From positions 3,348,501 through 3,412,500 of the forward strand of contig NZ_CP040094.1 in the NCBI RefSeq assembly GCF_013343235.1: DNA of 64,000 nucleotides. The letters run 5' to 3'. Source of the stretch: Nostoc sp. TCL240-02. GTDB lineage: Bacteria; Cyanobacteriota; Cyanobacteriia; Cyanobacteriales; Nostocaceae. The notes under the pieces were generated by a model. That model did not search any database and was not told where the DNA came from. It was given only the letters and a program-made list of their open reading frames with translations. Positions 19,067-27,402 of this stretch are shown piece by piece. Numbering within the stretch: the first letter of the stretch is position 1; the number at the start of each line of letters is the position of its first letter. Position numbers and translations under genes: made by a program.

Positions 19067-19912
19067 ATGTCATCCTTAATTGATTCTGTTAATCCCTGGT
19101 TGGTGGCAGTAGTATTAAACACAATTCTATTGGGTTTAGCTTGGATTGCTCCGAAAAAGCTACTTACGCCTGCTGGATCATTTCATGCGTGGTTTCTGGC
19201 CATCCTAATTTGGGTAACTCTAGGCTGGCAAGGATATACAGTAGTGATGTTCTATTTTCTGGTTGGTTCTGGTGTTACCCGTATCGGTATGGCGCAGAAA
19301 GAGGCTGAAGGAATTGCCGAAAAGCGTTCTGGGGCAAGGGGCCCGGAGAATGTCTGGGGTTCAGCTTTGACCGGGGCGCTGTGTGCCTTGGGAATAGGGA
19401 TAATAAATTCGGGATTTCTTGTATCTAGTTCCCAATACTTCGACTTCGCTCAGTACAAGTCTTTAGTTCCCAATACTTCGGCTGCGCTCAGTACAAGTCT
19501 CCAGTCTCTATTATTACTAGGCTATGTAGCGAGTTTCAGTACCAAACTGGCTGACACTACTGCAAGTGAAGTTGGTAAAGCGTATGGAAAAAGCACCTTT
19601 CTAATTACCACACTCAAACCGGTGCCTCGCGGTACAGAAGGAGCGGTCAGCTTGGAGGGGACTTTAGCTGGTATTGTGGCTTCTGTAGCGATCGCATTTG
19701 TTGGTTGGGGAGTTGGTTTAATCGATCTATTAGGAGTCGCTTGGTGTATACTGGCAGCATTTATCGCCACTAACTTAGAAAGTGTGATTGGGGCAACACT
19801 GCAATCTAAGTATACTTGGCTGACCAATGAAGTAGTAAATATTTTTAATACATTAATCGGTGCGATCGCGGCTGTGTTACTTTCCTGGACATGGGTAAAT
19901 ATCATTAAGTAG
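19067..19912 (+). CDS. DUF92/TIGR00297 membrane protein, VTE6 (phytyl-phosphate kinase)-like
   Basis: A polytopic membrane protein of 281 residues from ATG 19067. The family includes plant VTE6, which phosphorylates phytyl phosphate for tocopherol and phylloquinone synthesis, so chlorophyll-phytol recycling is the likely role. Typical elements are LLGLAWIAPKKLLTPAGSFHA near the start, the GSGVTRIG and AEKRSGARGPENVWGSA loop, KLADTTASEVGKAYGK, TLKPVPRGTEGAVSLEGT and a final membrane pair. Between membrane segments, about residues 121-145, two copies of a 36-bp intergenic-type repeat are read in two different frames (see findings). The enzyme core appears intact. Confidence 0.88.
   Translation: MSSLIDSVNPWLVAVVLNTILLGLAWIAPKKLLTPAGSFHAWFLAILIWVTLGWQGYTVVMFYFLVGSGVTRIGMAQKEAEGIAEKRSGARGPENVWGSALTGALCALGIGIINSGFLVSSSQYFDFAQYKSLVPNTSAALSTSLQSLLLLGYVASFSTKLADTTASEVGKAYGKSTFLITTLKPVPRGTEGAVSLEGTLAGIVASVAIAFVGWGVGLIDLLGVAWCILAAFIATNLESVIGATLQSKYTWLTNEVVNIFNTLIGAIAAVLLSWTWVNIIK
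19427..19500. repeat. Two 36-bp dispersed repeats inside the DUF92 gene
   Basis: AGTTCCCAATACTTCGAC... (19427-19462) and AGTTCCCAATACTTCGGC... (19465-19500) differ at three bases and both end GCTCAGTACAAGTCT. The same element occurs outside genes at 28937-28964, inverted at 41551-41580, and as a divergent inverted copy at about 63605-63642. Confidence 0.92.
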
Positions 19913-20204
19913 ATCGAGCATTGGGAATTGGGTAAAACGGTTCCTCTTCTGTGAGTTCTGAGTAAAGAAGTAAGATTCTCCACTCAGCACTAAGAACGAT
20001 CTAAATATCCTGCTACTGCTAACAGCACTCAATACCCAATACTCATGAGAGCCAGTGGTAGAAAATAAGCAATCTCCTTTACTACTGCACTACCGATGAT
20101 ATTTTCAATCCTGTTTTGTCCCCGCTAGACTGTAAACATAATCATGGAAAATTATTGTATTGAGTAGCTATATAATTTTTTGACCGTTTAGATGTAATTA
20201 GTTC

Positions 20205-20255
20205 ATGGAATCTTTATCATTTTTATCCATCAACGACCAGATGATCTCTATATGA
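20205..20255 (+). pseudogene. Relic of a duplicated ppiC 5' end
   Basis: This 16-codon frame (MESLSFLSINDQMISI, stop at 20253) nearly matches the first 16 residues of the next gene (MESLSFLTINDQIISI). The preceding bases, AATTAGTTC against AATTAATTC, also match. It looks like the surviving start of a tandem paralogue. A short leader peptide is the alternative. Confidence 0.7.
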
Positions 20256-20305
20256 TTTAATTTAAAAGTCCTATAAGTGTTTAACCATTTTCACATAATT
20301 AATTC

Positions 20306-21088
20306 ATGGAATCTTTATCATTTTTGACAATTAATGACCAAATAATTTCTATTGAGGAAGCTGTAAAGTACCTGCAAGCCTCTGGAAAATTGGGGCAGTT
20401 CATTGGGGATATTCTCCGCCAGCACGTAATTGAGCAAGAAATCCGAACACGAGACGATATTGAAATTGGTACAGCAATAACCGAACAGTCCATTATTGAC
20501 TTTAGACTGAAAAATCAACTGACTGACCCCCAAAGTTTTCAAGAATGGTTAAAGACTAACAACACAGATTACACCACATTTCATACATCAGTTACTTTTG
20601 GTTACAAGTTAGAAAAGCTGAAAGCTGTAGTCACCGAAGCCAAAATCCAAGAATATTTCATTGAACGCAAAATCTTTTTGGATCGGGTAGTACTTTCTCG
20701 GATAGTTGTTAATAATCGAGAATTGGCAGACGAACTACAAACCCAAATTGAAGAAGGAGGTAGTTTTGAGCAACTAGCTAAAGAGTATTCACTTTCAGAT
20801 GACCGAATTGTGAACGGCATGATGGGAATAGTCAGCCGAGGAAGTATGCCGGATATATTACGGGCAGCTATTGATGTGGCAAGTCCTGGACAATTAATAG
20901 GACCAATAGAAATCGTTGGCAAAGACTCTCCCCAAGGAGAAGGACCTTATGGTTTGTTTCGAGTAGAACAATTTCTGCCAGCGTCTTTAGAAGATACTCA
21001 ACTCAAGCAAGCACTACAAAATGAGTTATTTGAGAAATGGCTAGCAGAGAAAATTCAAAAACTGACAGTCAAGCTACAAGTGAGTTAA
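20306..21088 (+). CDS. Parvulin-type peptidyl-prolyl isomerase (PpiC/SurA-like)
   Basis: A 260-residue protein with a helical N-terminal chaperone-like region (about 1-120) and a parvulin domain (about 125-240) containing VVLSRIVVNNRELADELQTQIEEGGSFEQLAKEYSLSDD and GPYGLFRVEQ. It lacks a signal peptide, so it would act in the cytoplasm. Its last 52 bases overlap the exporter gene, showing tight coupling. Such isomerase genes commonly sit beside C39/HlyB-type exporters in Nostoc-type genomes, and helping to keep the exported protein foldable is a reasonable inference. The ATG at 20306 is supported by the duplicated copy upstream. Confidence 0.85.
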   Translation: MESLSFLTINDQIISIEEAVKYLQASGKLGQFIGDILRQHVIEQEIRTRDDIEIGTAITEQSIIDFRLKNQLTDPQSFQEWLKTNNTDYTTFHTSVTFGYKLEKLKAVVTEAKIQEYFIERKIFLDRVVLSRIVVNNRELADELQTQIEEGGSFEQLAKEYSLSDDRIVNGMMGIVSRGSMPDILRAAIDVASPGQLIGPIEIVGKDSPQGEGPYGLFRVEQFLPASLEDTQLKQALQNELFEKWLAEKIQKLTVKLQVS

Positions 21089-23736
21089 AAATTCTGGATA
21101 ATGAATCTTTACGATTAAAAGTGCTAGCTTCTTTGCCTTGGAATCAGCCGCCACTATGCTGGCTGACTCCCGAACAACAATCCCAATTGGAAAATGAGTG
21201 TCAAACTCGTCAGTATCGTTTGGGAGAAAAAATTTGGTCTAACGATGTCGGTCGTTACCAATTCTTAATTGTGGCTGGAAAAGTTCGCTTACGAGAAGAG
21301 GGAGTTGGCAAACCTTTGGCAGCCCTAGAAGTGGGGGATTGGTTTGGTGATTTACAAAAGTTGTCTGCGGATTTTAAAGCTGTAGCTGCTAGCAAAGAAG
21401 TAGTAGTAGTGTGTTGGGATACAGCCCTGTGGACAGAATTTTCTAACCCACAAATTCAGGAATTTTGGCAAGTCTTACCAGTGTATATGGAGGGAGAAAG
21501 AGAGACATTTTCCTTCTCTTCCACTCCTTCAGTAACAGTTTCAGATGGAACTTCCAGCCCTCACAGCTTTCAACCCCAAAAACGACTCCCATCTGCGAAT
21601 TTAATCATCTCAAATTATCCATTTGTTGCTAGCTGGAACACTGCGGCTGCTTGTTTAACAATGGTGGCGCAACAGCTAGAAAACTCTGTGCAACTGGAAT
21701 GGGTGCAACGTCAACTCAGAGGACAACGCCCAAAACAGGTTGTGGAAGCAGGAGAAAAGTTAGGGTTAGTGTTGCGGCGGTTACAAGTGAGTTGGGGTGA
21801 GTTGCGACAACTGTCATTTCCAGCTTTGCTGTTGTGGAATTCTGACTCACCCCAGAGTCCATCCTGGGTGGTAGCTTATGGAGTTAAAGGCGATCGCTTA
21901 ATTATCGCTAACCCTCTAAATCCCGATCGCATTTGTGAAAGCTTACCGCAATCCATAGTTGAAGCATCGTGGGATGGACGATTGTGGCAAGTAGAACTCA
22001 TATCTAAACAAGAAACATTTAACCTCAGTTGGTTCACCCCAGCAGTTTGGAAGTATAAGGGATTACTAACAGAAGTATTATTAGCATCTTTTACCTTGCA
22101 GCTTTTGGGGTTAACAACACCACTAATTACGCAAGTAGTTATTGATAAAGTGATGGTGCAGGGGAGTTTGCCGACTCTTGATGTTATGGCGATCGCGCTT
22201 CTATGCGTAGCCATATTTGAGTCTGTACTTGGCATCCTGCGCTTATTCATCTTTACCCATACAGCCCGTCGTCTGGATTTAAGTTTATCAGCACAGCTAT
22301 TCCGCCATCTGATGCGTCTGCCTTTGGCTTATTTTGAGTCGCGGCGCGTCGGAGACACGGTAGCACGAGTCCAGGAACTCGAACAAATTCGTCAGTTTCT
22401 CACGGGTACAGCATTAACTGTGATTCTAGATAGCATCTTTGCTGTGGTGTACCTAGCATTGATGTTTTACTACAACGTCCCGCTTACCTTTGTGGCTTTA
22501 GCAGTACTACCACTATTTGCGACTTTGACGATAGTTGCAACACCAATTCTGCGTAACTGGCTTAACGAAACCTTTAACCGGAGTGCTGATAGTCAATCCT
22601 TTCTAGTAGAGACAATCACGGGGATTCATTCAGTTAAAGCCCATGCAGCAGAACCAGTAGCCCGCGATCGCTGGGAAGGCTTATTTGCTCGCTTCATCCG
22701 CACAGGTTTTAAAGCCTCTACCACCTCCAATATCAGCAGCAACATTGGTGACTTCCTCACTAATTTTTCCACCATGCTGATTCTCTGGTTTGGAGCCAAA
22801 TTAGTTATTGAACAAAAGCTCACAATTGGACAACTAGTTGCCTTTCAAATGCTATCTGGCAGAGTCACGGGCCCACTTTTGCGCTTAGTACAGTTATGGC
22901 AAACCCTCCAACAAGTGCTACTTTCTGTAGATCGCATTGGTGATATTCTCAACGTCTCCCCAGAAGCTGAACTAGGAACTGGTCTAGTTTTACCACCTCT
23001 GAAAGGACAAGTCACCTTCGAGCAAGTATTTTTCCGCTACCGGCCGAACTTTGAAGCAATTCTGCGGGGAATCTCTTTCAATGCTGAACCAGGGCAATTT
23101 GTTGGCATTGTCGGACGCAGTGGTTCTGGGAAAAGTACCCTATCTAAACTATTGCAACGCCTCTATCAAATTGAATCAGGACGCATCTTAATTGATGGTT
23201 TTGATATTAAAAGTGCCGATTTAGCGTCACTGCGGCAACAAGTTAGTGTAGTTCTCCAAGAAGACTTTTTATTCAACGGTTCCATTTTGGAAAATATCAC
23301 TCTCGGTACTCCTGACATTACCGCAGAACAAGTGGTAGAGGCGGCAAGACTAGCAGTAGCACACGACTTCATCAGTCAATTACCCTACGGTTACGAAACC
23401 AATGTGGGTGAACGCGGTACAGCTTTATCTGGCGGACAAAGACAACGTATTGCACTCGCCAGATTATTTCTTTCTCAAGCGCCGATTTTAGTTTTGGATG
23501 AAGCTACCAGTGCTTTGGATAGTGAAACTGAACAACAAGTACTACAAAACCTACAAAAAGTTTCCGCTAACCGCACTGTGTTTCTGATTGCTCACCGCTT
23601 TGCCCCTCTCAAACGCGCTGATTTAATTTTGGTATTAGAGCAAGGCGTAATTGCCGAACGTGGGACTCACTCAGAGTTATTGCAACAAAAGGGTTTGTAT
23701 TGGTCACTATATCAACGGCAGCAAGCAAACATTTAG
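21037..23736 (+). CDS. Type I secretion ABC exporter with cNMP-binding and C39-like domains
   Basis: An 899-residue half-transporter expected to dimerise in the inner membrane. Residues about 45-150 form a cyclic-nucleotide-binding-like domain (YRLGEKIWSNDVGRYQFLIVAGKVRL). Residues about 190-320 form a C39-like domain in which the catalytic Asp-Cys-Gly is replaced by NTA (201-203) and the usual His by Trp in PSWVVAYG, so it should bind rather than cut its substrate. A six-helix membrane domain follows (about 340-620). The ATPase has Walker A GRSGSGKST (about 692-700), LSGGQRQR and VLDEATSALD. The start lies inside the ppiC gene. HlyD on the opposite strand at 27.4-28.9 kb is the likely partner. 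Confidence 0.93.
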   Translation: MASRENSKTDSQATSELKILDNESLRLKVLASLPWNQPPLCWLTPEQQSQLENECQTRQYRLGEKIWSNDVGRYQFLIVAGKVRLREEGVGKPLAALEVGDWFGDLQKLSADFKAVAASKEVVVVCWDTALWTEFSNPQIQEFWQVLPVYMEGERETFSFSSTPSVTVSDGTSSPHSFQPQKRLPSANLIISNYPFVASWNTAAACLTMVAQQLENSVQLEWVQRQLRGQRPKQVVEAGEKLGLVLRRLQVSWGELRQLSFPALLLWNSDSPQSPSWVVAYGVKGDRLIIANPLNPDRICESLPQSIVEASWDGRLWQVELISKQETFNLSWFTPAVWKYKGLLTEVLLASFTLQLLGLTTPLITQVVIDKVMVQGSLPTLDVMAIALLCVAIFESVLGILRLFIFTHTARRLDLSLSAQLFRHLMRLPLAYFESRRVGDTVARVQELEQIRQFLTGTALTVILDSIFAVVYLALMFYYNVPLTFVALAVLPLFATLTIVATPILRNWLNETFNRSADSQSFLVETITGIHSVKAHAAEPVARDRWEGLFARFIRTGFKASTTSNISSNIGDFLTNFSTMLILWFGAKLVIEQKLTIGQLVAFQMLSGRVTGPLLRLVQLWQTLQQVLLSVDRIGDILNVSPEAELGTGLVLPPLKGQVTFEQVFFRYRPNFEAILRGISFNAEPGQFVGIVGRSGSGKSTLSKLLQRLYQIESGRILIDGFDIKSADLASLRQQVSVVLQEDFLFNGSILENITLGTPDITAEQVVEAARLAVAHDFISQLPYGYETNVGERGTALSGGQRQRIALARLFLSQAPILVLDEATSALDSETEQQVLQNLQKVSANRTVFLIAHRFAPLKRADLILVLEQGVIAERGTHSELLQQKGLYWSLYQRQQANI

Positions 23737-23800
23737 TAGCTTTGACAAGCTGTTAACTTGTGCTTATTTGATCCCTGAAAAGCCACTTAAAATAGTCTTT

Positions 23801-23831
23801 GGCGAATGGAGTTATACTTCATTCGCCTTTT
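23801..23831 (+). terminator. Probable terminator after the exporter gene
   Basis: GGCGAATG (23801-23808) pairs with CATTCGCC (23820-23827) and is followed by TTTTG. The T run is short. Confidence 0.65.
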
Positions 23832-24011
23832 GAATTTCTTAAGTATGCAGAAAACTGTAATCTTACTTGCTAATTAGGTGATTTTATAGTTAAGTGTATT
23901 TGTAGCACCTGTCTTACAAAGAAATATCTCCCGGCTCAATCCCTTATATATCAAAGATTTGAGTACTTATTCTGGTGCAAATTTACTTGAATATACAAGG
24001 TGAAACTACTA

Positions 24012-25036
24012 ATGTTTTTTACCAAAGACCGTAACTTTATTAATGAAAATTCTGGTATAAAAGCCAGCCTTCTATCATCAAAAAAATCTAATATTTTTGA
24101 TAATCAGAATACTGACTCTAGCTTCAGTCTGAGTGGTGTAAATAGTTTTAGAGCCAGCGATCGCATTAGTTATACTTCTACGGAAATCGACGCTTTCGGA
24201 GGTAAAAACAATTATGCAAATAAGAGTAGTCACAACGGAAATGCTACTCAAGCGATCGCTACTGCTATTCAGCCAGACCTGATAGCACGTACCGTTTCAA
24301 CCTGCTCTTAGTAATGATGTTGGTCGGCTCTGATGCCGTTAACGCCATTGCCGCAGGTGCTACTAGCTCAGAGACAGCATCAGTCATCATTAACAATGCG
24401 ATCGCCGCAGGGAACTATTACTTGCTCTATCAAGCCGATGCTAATGGCAATATTGGCGAAAGCAATAGCTTAGGTGGTTCTCCGAGTAGTGACAATACGG
24501 TTCGGATAAGGTTTTTTGATGACATGCCCTAGATCACAAAGACGCGATAAATCGCCGTCTTTACAATAATCAGTCCTTTGTCTTGACGGCGATTTATCGC
24601 GTCTCTTGCCTTAACCGAACTGTATTGCGAGTAGTGAGATACAGTCAGCTATTCAATATGCTGCCAGCAAAGGATCAATTACCGTCATGGCAGCAGGTAA
24701 TGATGGTAAATCAGAACCGGACATGCTACCCAGTGGGGACTTGCGGTTGGAGCAGTGTTCTACAATTAGACACTTACCGACTTTTCTCACCGTGCTGGAA
24801 TAACTCCACTCGCTTATGTTACGGCTCCTGGAGCATACTTTGAAGGCGACGGGGATTTAGGAATGGGTATTTATTCGACACTTCCGGGCAATGACTATGG
24901 TTATAAAGATGGAACGTCTATAGCAACTCCTCATGTTGCTGAAATAATAGCTTTAATGCTCAGTGCTAAAAAAGGTCTAACTGATGCCCAAGTGCGTCAG
25001 ATTGTCACAACGACAGTAGCAAATAGCTTGGTATAG
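24012..25036 (+). pseudogene. Broken subtilase (S8) gene with CARDB-like segment
   Basis: Recognisable pieces in order are: an N-terminal leader-like segment (from ATG 24012, FSLSGVNSFRASDRISYTST), the beginning of a CARDB-like domain (QPDLIARTV) ending in a stop at 24309, the end of that domain in another frame (INNAIAAGNYYLLYQADANG), a MITE at 24494-24626, and the second half of a subtilase catalytic domain broken by frameshifts: AIQYAASKGSITVMAAGNDG (Asn oxyanion region), ITPLAYVTAPGAYF, and YKDGTSIATPHVAEIIALML (Ser region), ending TDAQVRQIV and TAG 25034-25036. The Asp and His parts of the active site are missing. It is a relic related to the intact gene that follows. Confidence 0.88.
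24494..24626. mobile_element. MITE-like element, copy 2, inside the broken subtilase gene
   Basis: The ends AATACGGTTCGGATAAGG (24494-24511) and CCTTAACCGAACTGTATT (24609-24626) are inverted repeats with two mismatches in 18. Inside, GACGCGATAAATCGCCGTC (24541-24559) is perfectly inverted at 24585-24603. The 133-bp element encodes nothing and separates CARDB from protease remnants. Confidence 0.85.
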
Positions 25037-25084
25037 AATCATCCCTTAAGTATCGTTTATCAAAGGTAAAATGCAATTTCTATA

Positions 25085-25130
25085 AGCGGCAGAATGAGCA
25101 GCAAATGCCACTCATTCTGCCGCTTTTTTT
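25085..25130 (+). terminator. Strong Rho-independent terminator
   Basis: AGCGGCAGAATGAG (25085-25098) pairs perfectly with CTCATTCTGCCGCT (25111-25124) and six T follow. It closes transcription of the broken subtilase region, so the intact subtilase probably has its own promoter. Confidence 0.93.
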
Positions 25131-25333
25131 ATAATTAAACGTATTCTAAATAGCTCTTTACAAAAAGCATGATTATCATAATATTTTTTTGGTAATAAAA
25201 TTAGCATTTTATTATTAAATTTCATAGTAATTATTAACAATACGGCTTATTCACACGTTAGAACTTTTGTTTAATAAAAGTTCTAGCGATTTTAGCTGTT
25301 AAAAAGCATTTCTATTTTTGAGAAAAAACAATT

Positions 25334-27220
25334 ATGCTCAATGATAATACTAATAACAATTTATTCTCTACTAATAGAAGCTTAAATTTTACTTCAATCT
25401 CTTCATCAGATACATTTAATACTAAGAATGACACCAGCCTCAACTTAAGCGGACGTAGTAGCTACAACTCAGCCGATTCTGATGTGCAGTTACTAAATAA
25501 TAATGACTACGAAAATAGCAGTAACGCTACGACTAGTACTTTTACCACGCAAAGTTATAACTCCACTAATGGCTATGGCTTAATTAATGCAGCAGCAGCA
25601 GTGGCTAAAGCTACTAATCAGAATACCTTTGCTGATGTTCCCGATCTTGGTGGTAATAATTGGGGAGCCGACCTTATTAAAGCACCAGAAGTTTGGGCAC
25701 AAGGATACACAGGTAAAGGCGTTGTTGTCGCTGTTATAGATACTGGGGTTGACTATAACCACGAGGATTTAAAAAATAATATCTGGACGAATACCAAGGA
25801 AATTCCAGGTAACGGTATAGATGATGATGGCAATGGCTATATTGATGATAATTACGGGTGGAATTTTGCTGATCAAAACAACAACACCCTAGATGACAAC
25901 GGTCACGGTACTCATGTTTCTGGCACGATCGCAGGAGAAAATAATAACTACGGTGTCACTGGTATTGCTTATGATGCCAAGATTATGCCCGTCAAAGTTT
26001 TGGATGAGTCTGGCTCTGGTTCTTATAGCTCGATATCTAAAGGTATTCGCTACGCTGTGGATAATGGAGCTAATGTGATTAACCTCAGTTTAGGAGGCAC
26101 ATCTTCCAATCGGACTTTAGAGTCAGCCATTAACTATGCCAGCAGCAAAGGAGTAATTGTTGTCATGGCAGCAGGTAATGATGGTGACTCATCACCAGAC
26201 TATCCCGCTCGCTATGCATCCAAGTCGGGAATTGCTGTTGGGGCAGTAGACAGAAATAATAATATGGCCGATTTCTCTAATCGCTCTGGAACAAATGAAA
26301 TCTCTTATGTTACAGCCCCAGGAGTCAAGGTTTATTCATCAGTTCCGAATAATCAGTATGCCACTTATAGCGGCACATCTATGGCTGCTCCCCATGTGGC
26401 TGGTGTAGTTGCCCTGATGCTTAGTGCTAACCCCAGCCTGACTGATGCCCAAGTACGTCAGATTGTGGCAGAAACATCAGAAAATAGCACACAAAGTACA
26501 AACTCTAGTTTAAATATTTCTAATGTTAGTTCTTTGGCAAAGCAAGTGATGTCTACGACGGGCTACGCAGACACAGCAGCAAATAGTTCACAAAGTACAA
26601 TCTATAGTTTAAATATTTCTAATGTCAGTTCTCTGGCAAAGCAAGTGATATCTGGCGACAACCTGCTACATATCGACGCACAAACCTCAAATTATCTCAC
26701 ATCACAGACTATTGCTAGTTTGAATAATTCCGATGTCAGTTCTCTAATTGGTCAGACTGTTACAGAAACAGCAAAATATCTCACACCAGAGACTATTGCT
26801 AGTTTTAATAATTCTGATTTCGATTCTCTAATGGGTCAGACTATTACAGAAACAGCAAAATATCTCACGCCAGAAACTATTGCTAGTTTGAATAATTCCG
26901 ATGTCAGTTCTCTAATTGGTCAGACTATTACAGAAACAGCAAAATATCTTACGCCAGAGACTATTGCTAGTTTTAATAATTCTGATTTCGATTCTCTAAT
27001 GGGTCAGACTATTACAGAAACAGCAAAATATCTTACACCAGAGACTATTGCTAGTTTTAATAATTCTGATTTCGGTTCTCGAATAGGTCAGATTATTACA
27101 GGCATCAATACAGATAGCAATGATGATAACAAAAATGAGAATAATCTTGATTTTTGGAAACTACTAGAGGGAATGCAAAAACAAATAGAACAGTATAAAA
27201 AATTCTTAGGCATCGCTTAA
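25334..27220 (+). CDS. Subtilisin-like serine protease (S8) with C-terminal 28-residue repeats
   Basis: A 628-residue protein. Residues 1-95 are Asn/Ser/Thr-rich without a Sec signal; the catalytic domain (about 98-385) has the full set Asp136 (VVAVIDTGVDY), His191 (DNGHGTHVSG), Asn282 (MAAGNDGD) and Ser349 (GTSMAAPHVAG). The C-terminal third (about 385-590) is a repeat array built on the motif LTPETIASFNNSDFDSLMGQ, ending in a helical tail. No propeptide cleavage motif is obvious. It lies between an HlyB-like exporter and an HlyD adaptor and lacks an N-terminal export signal, so it is probably the cargo of that system (inference). It starts at ATG 25334 in a strongly AT-rich leader. Confidence 0.92.
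   Translation: MLNDNTNNNLFSTNRSLNFTSISSSDTFNTKNDTSLNLSGRSSYNSADSDVQLLNNNDYENSSNATTSTFTTQSYNSTNGYGLINAAAAVAKATNQNTFADVPDLGGNNWGADLIKAPEVWAQGYTGKGVVVAVIDTGVDYNHEDLKNNIWTNTKEIPGNGIDDDGNGYIDDNYGWNFADQNNNTLDDNGHGTHVSGTIAGENNNYGVTGIAYDAKIMPVKVLDESGSGSYSSISKGIRYAVDNGANVINLSLGGTSSNRTLESAINYASSKGVIVVMAAGNDGDSSPDYPARYASKSGIAVGAVDRNNNMADFSNRSGTNEISYVTAPGVKVYSSVPNNQYATYSGTSMAAPHVAGVVALMLSANPSLTDAQVRQIVAETSENSTQSTNSSLNISNVSSLAKQVMSTTGYADTAANSSQSTIYSLNISNVSSLAKQVISGDNLLHIDAQTSNYLTSQTIASLNNSDVSSLIGQTVTETAKYLTPETIASFNNSDFDSLMGQTITETAKYLTPETIASLNNSDVSSLIGQTITETAKYLTPETIASFNNSDFDSLMGQTITETAKYLTPETIASFNNSDFGSRIGQIITGINTDSNDDNKNENNLDFWKLLEGMQKQIEQYKKFLGIA
26476..27100. repeat. In-frame tandem repeats in the subtilase tail
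   Basis: Two older units centred on SLNISNVSSLAKQV are followed by five 84-bp (28-residue) units. The latter alternate between a SLNNSDVSSLIGQ form and a SFNNSDFDSLMGQ form (A B A B B), which suggests duplication of a 168-bp pair. Confidence 0.93.
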
Positions 27221-27304
27221 AAATTATAGCGATTTGCAGTTGAGTCAAATACTGTTCGGTTAGAAAAATAAACTAAAACGCTCGTCTGTTGTGAATGAAT
27301 TTAG

Positions 27305-27325
27305 GGGTTTAGCATTGCTAAACCC
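27305..27325. terminator. Possible bidirectional terminator
   Basis: GGGTTTAGC (27305-27313) and GCTAAACCC (27317-27325) form a 9-bp stem with a three-base loop between the convergent subtilase and HlyD genes. The T tracts are weak on both sides, so the call is tentative. Confidence 0.45.
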
Positions 27326-27402
27326 TTACGTTTTAAATGTGGTTTATGGGATGCGTAGGTATCGCTTTTGAAATAGCTATAAGAACAAGAGAGGCTACAA
27401 AC

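Noticed and set aside
24583..24843. A separate gene of 86 codons in the broken subtilase
   Set aside because: It starts inside the MITE and its later part is an out-of-frame reading of subtilase sequence.
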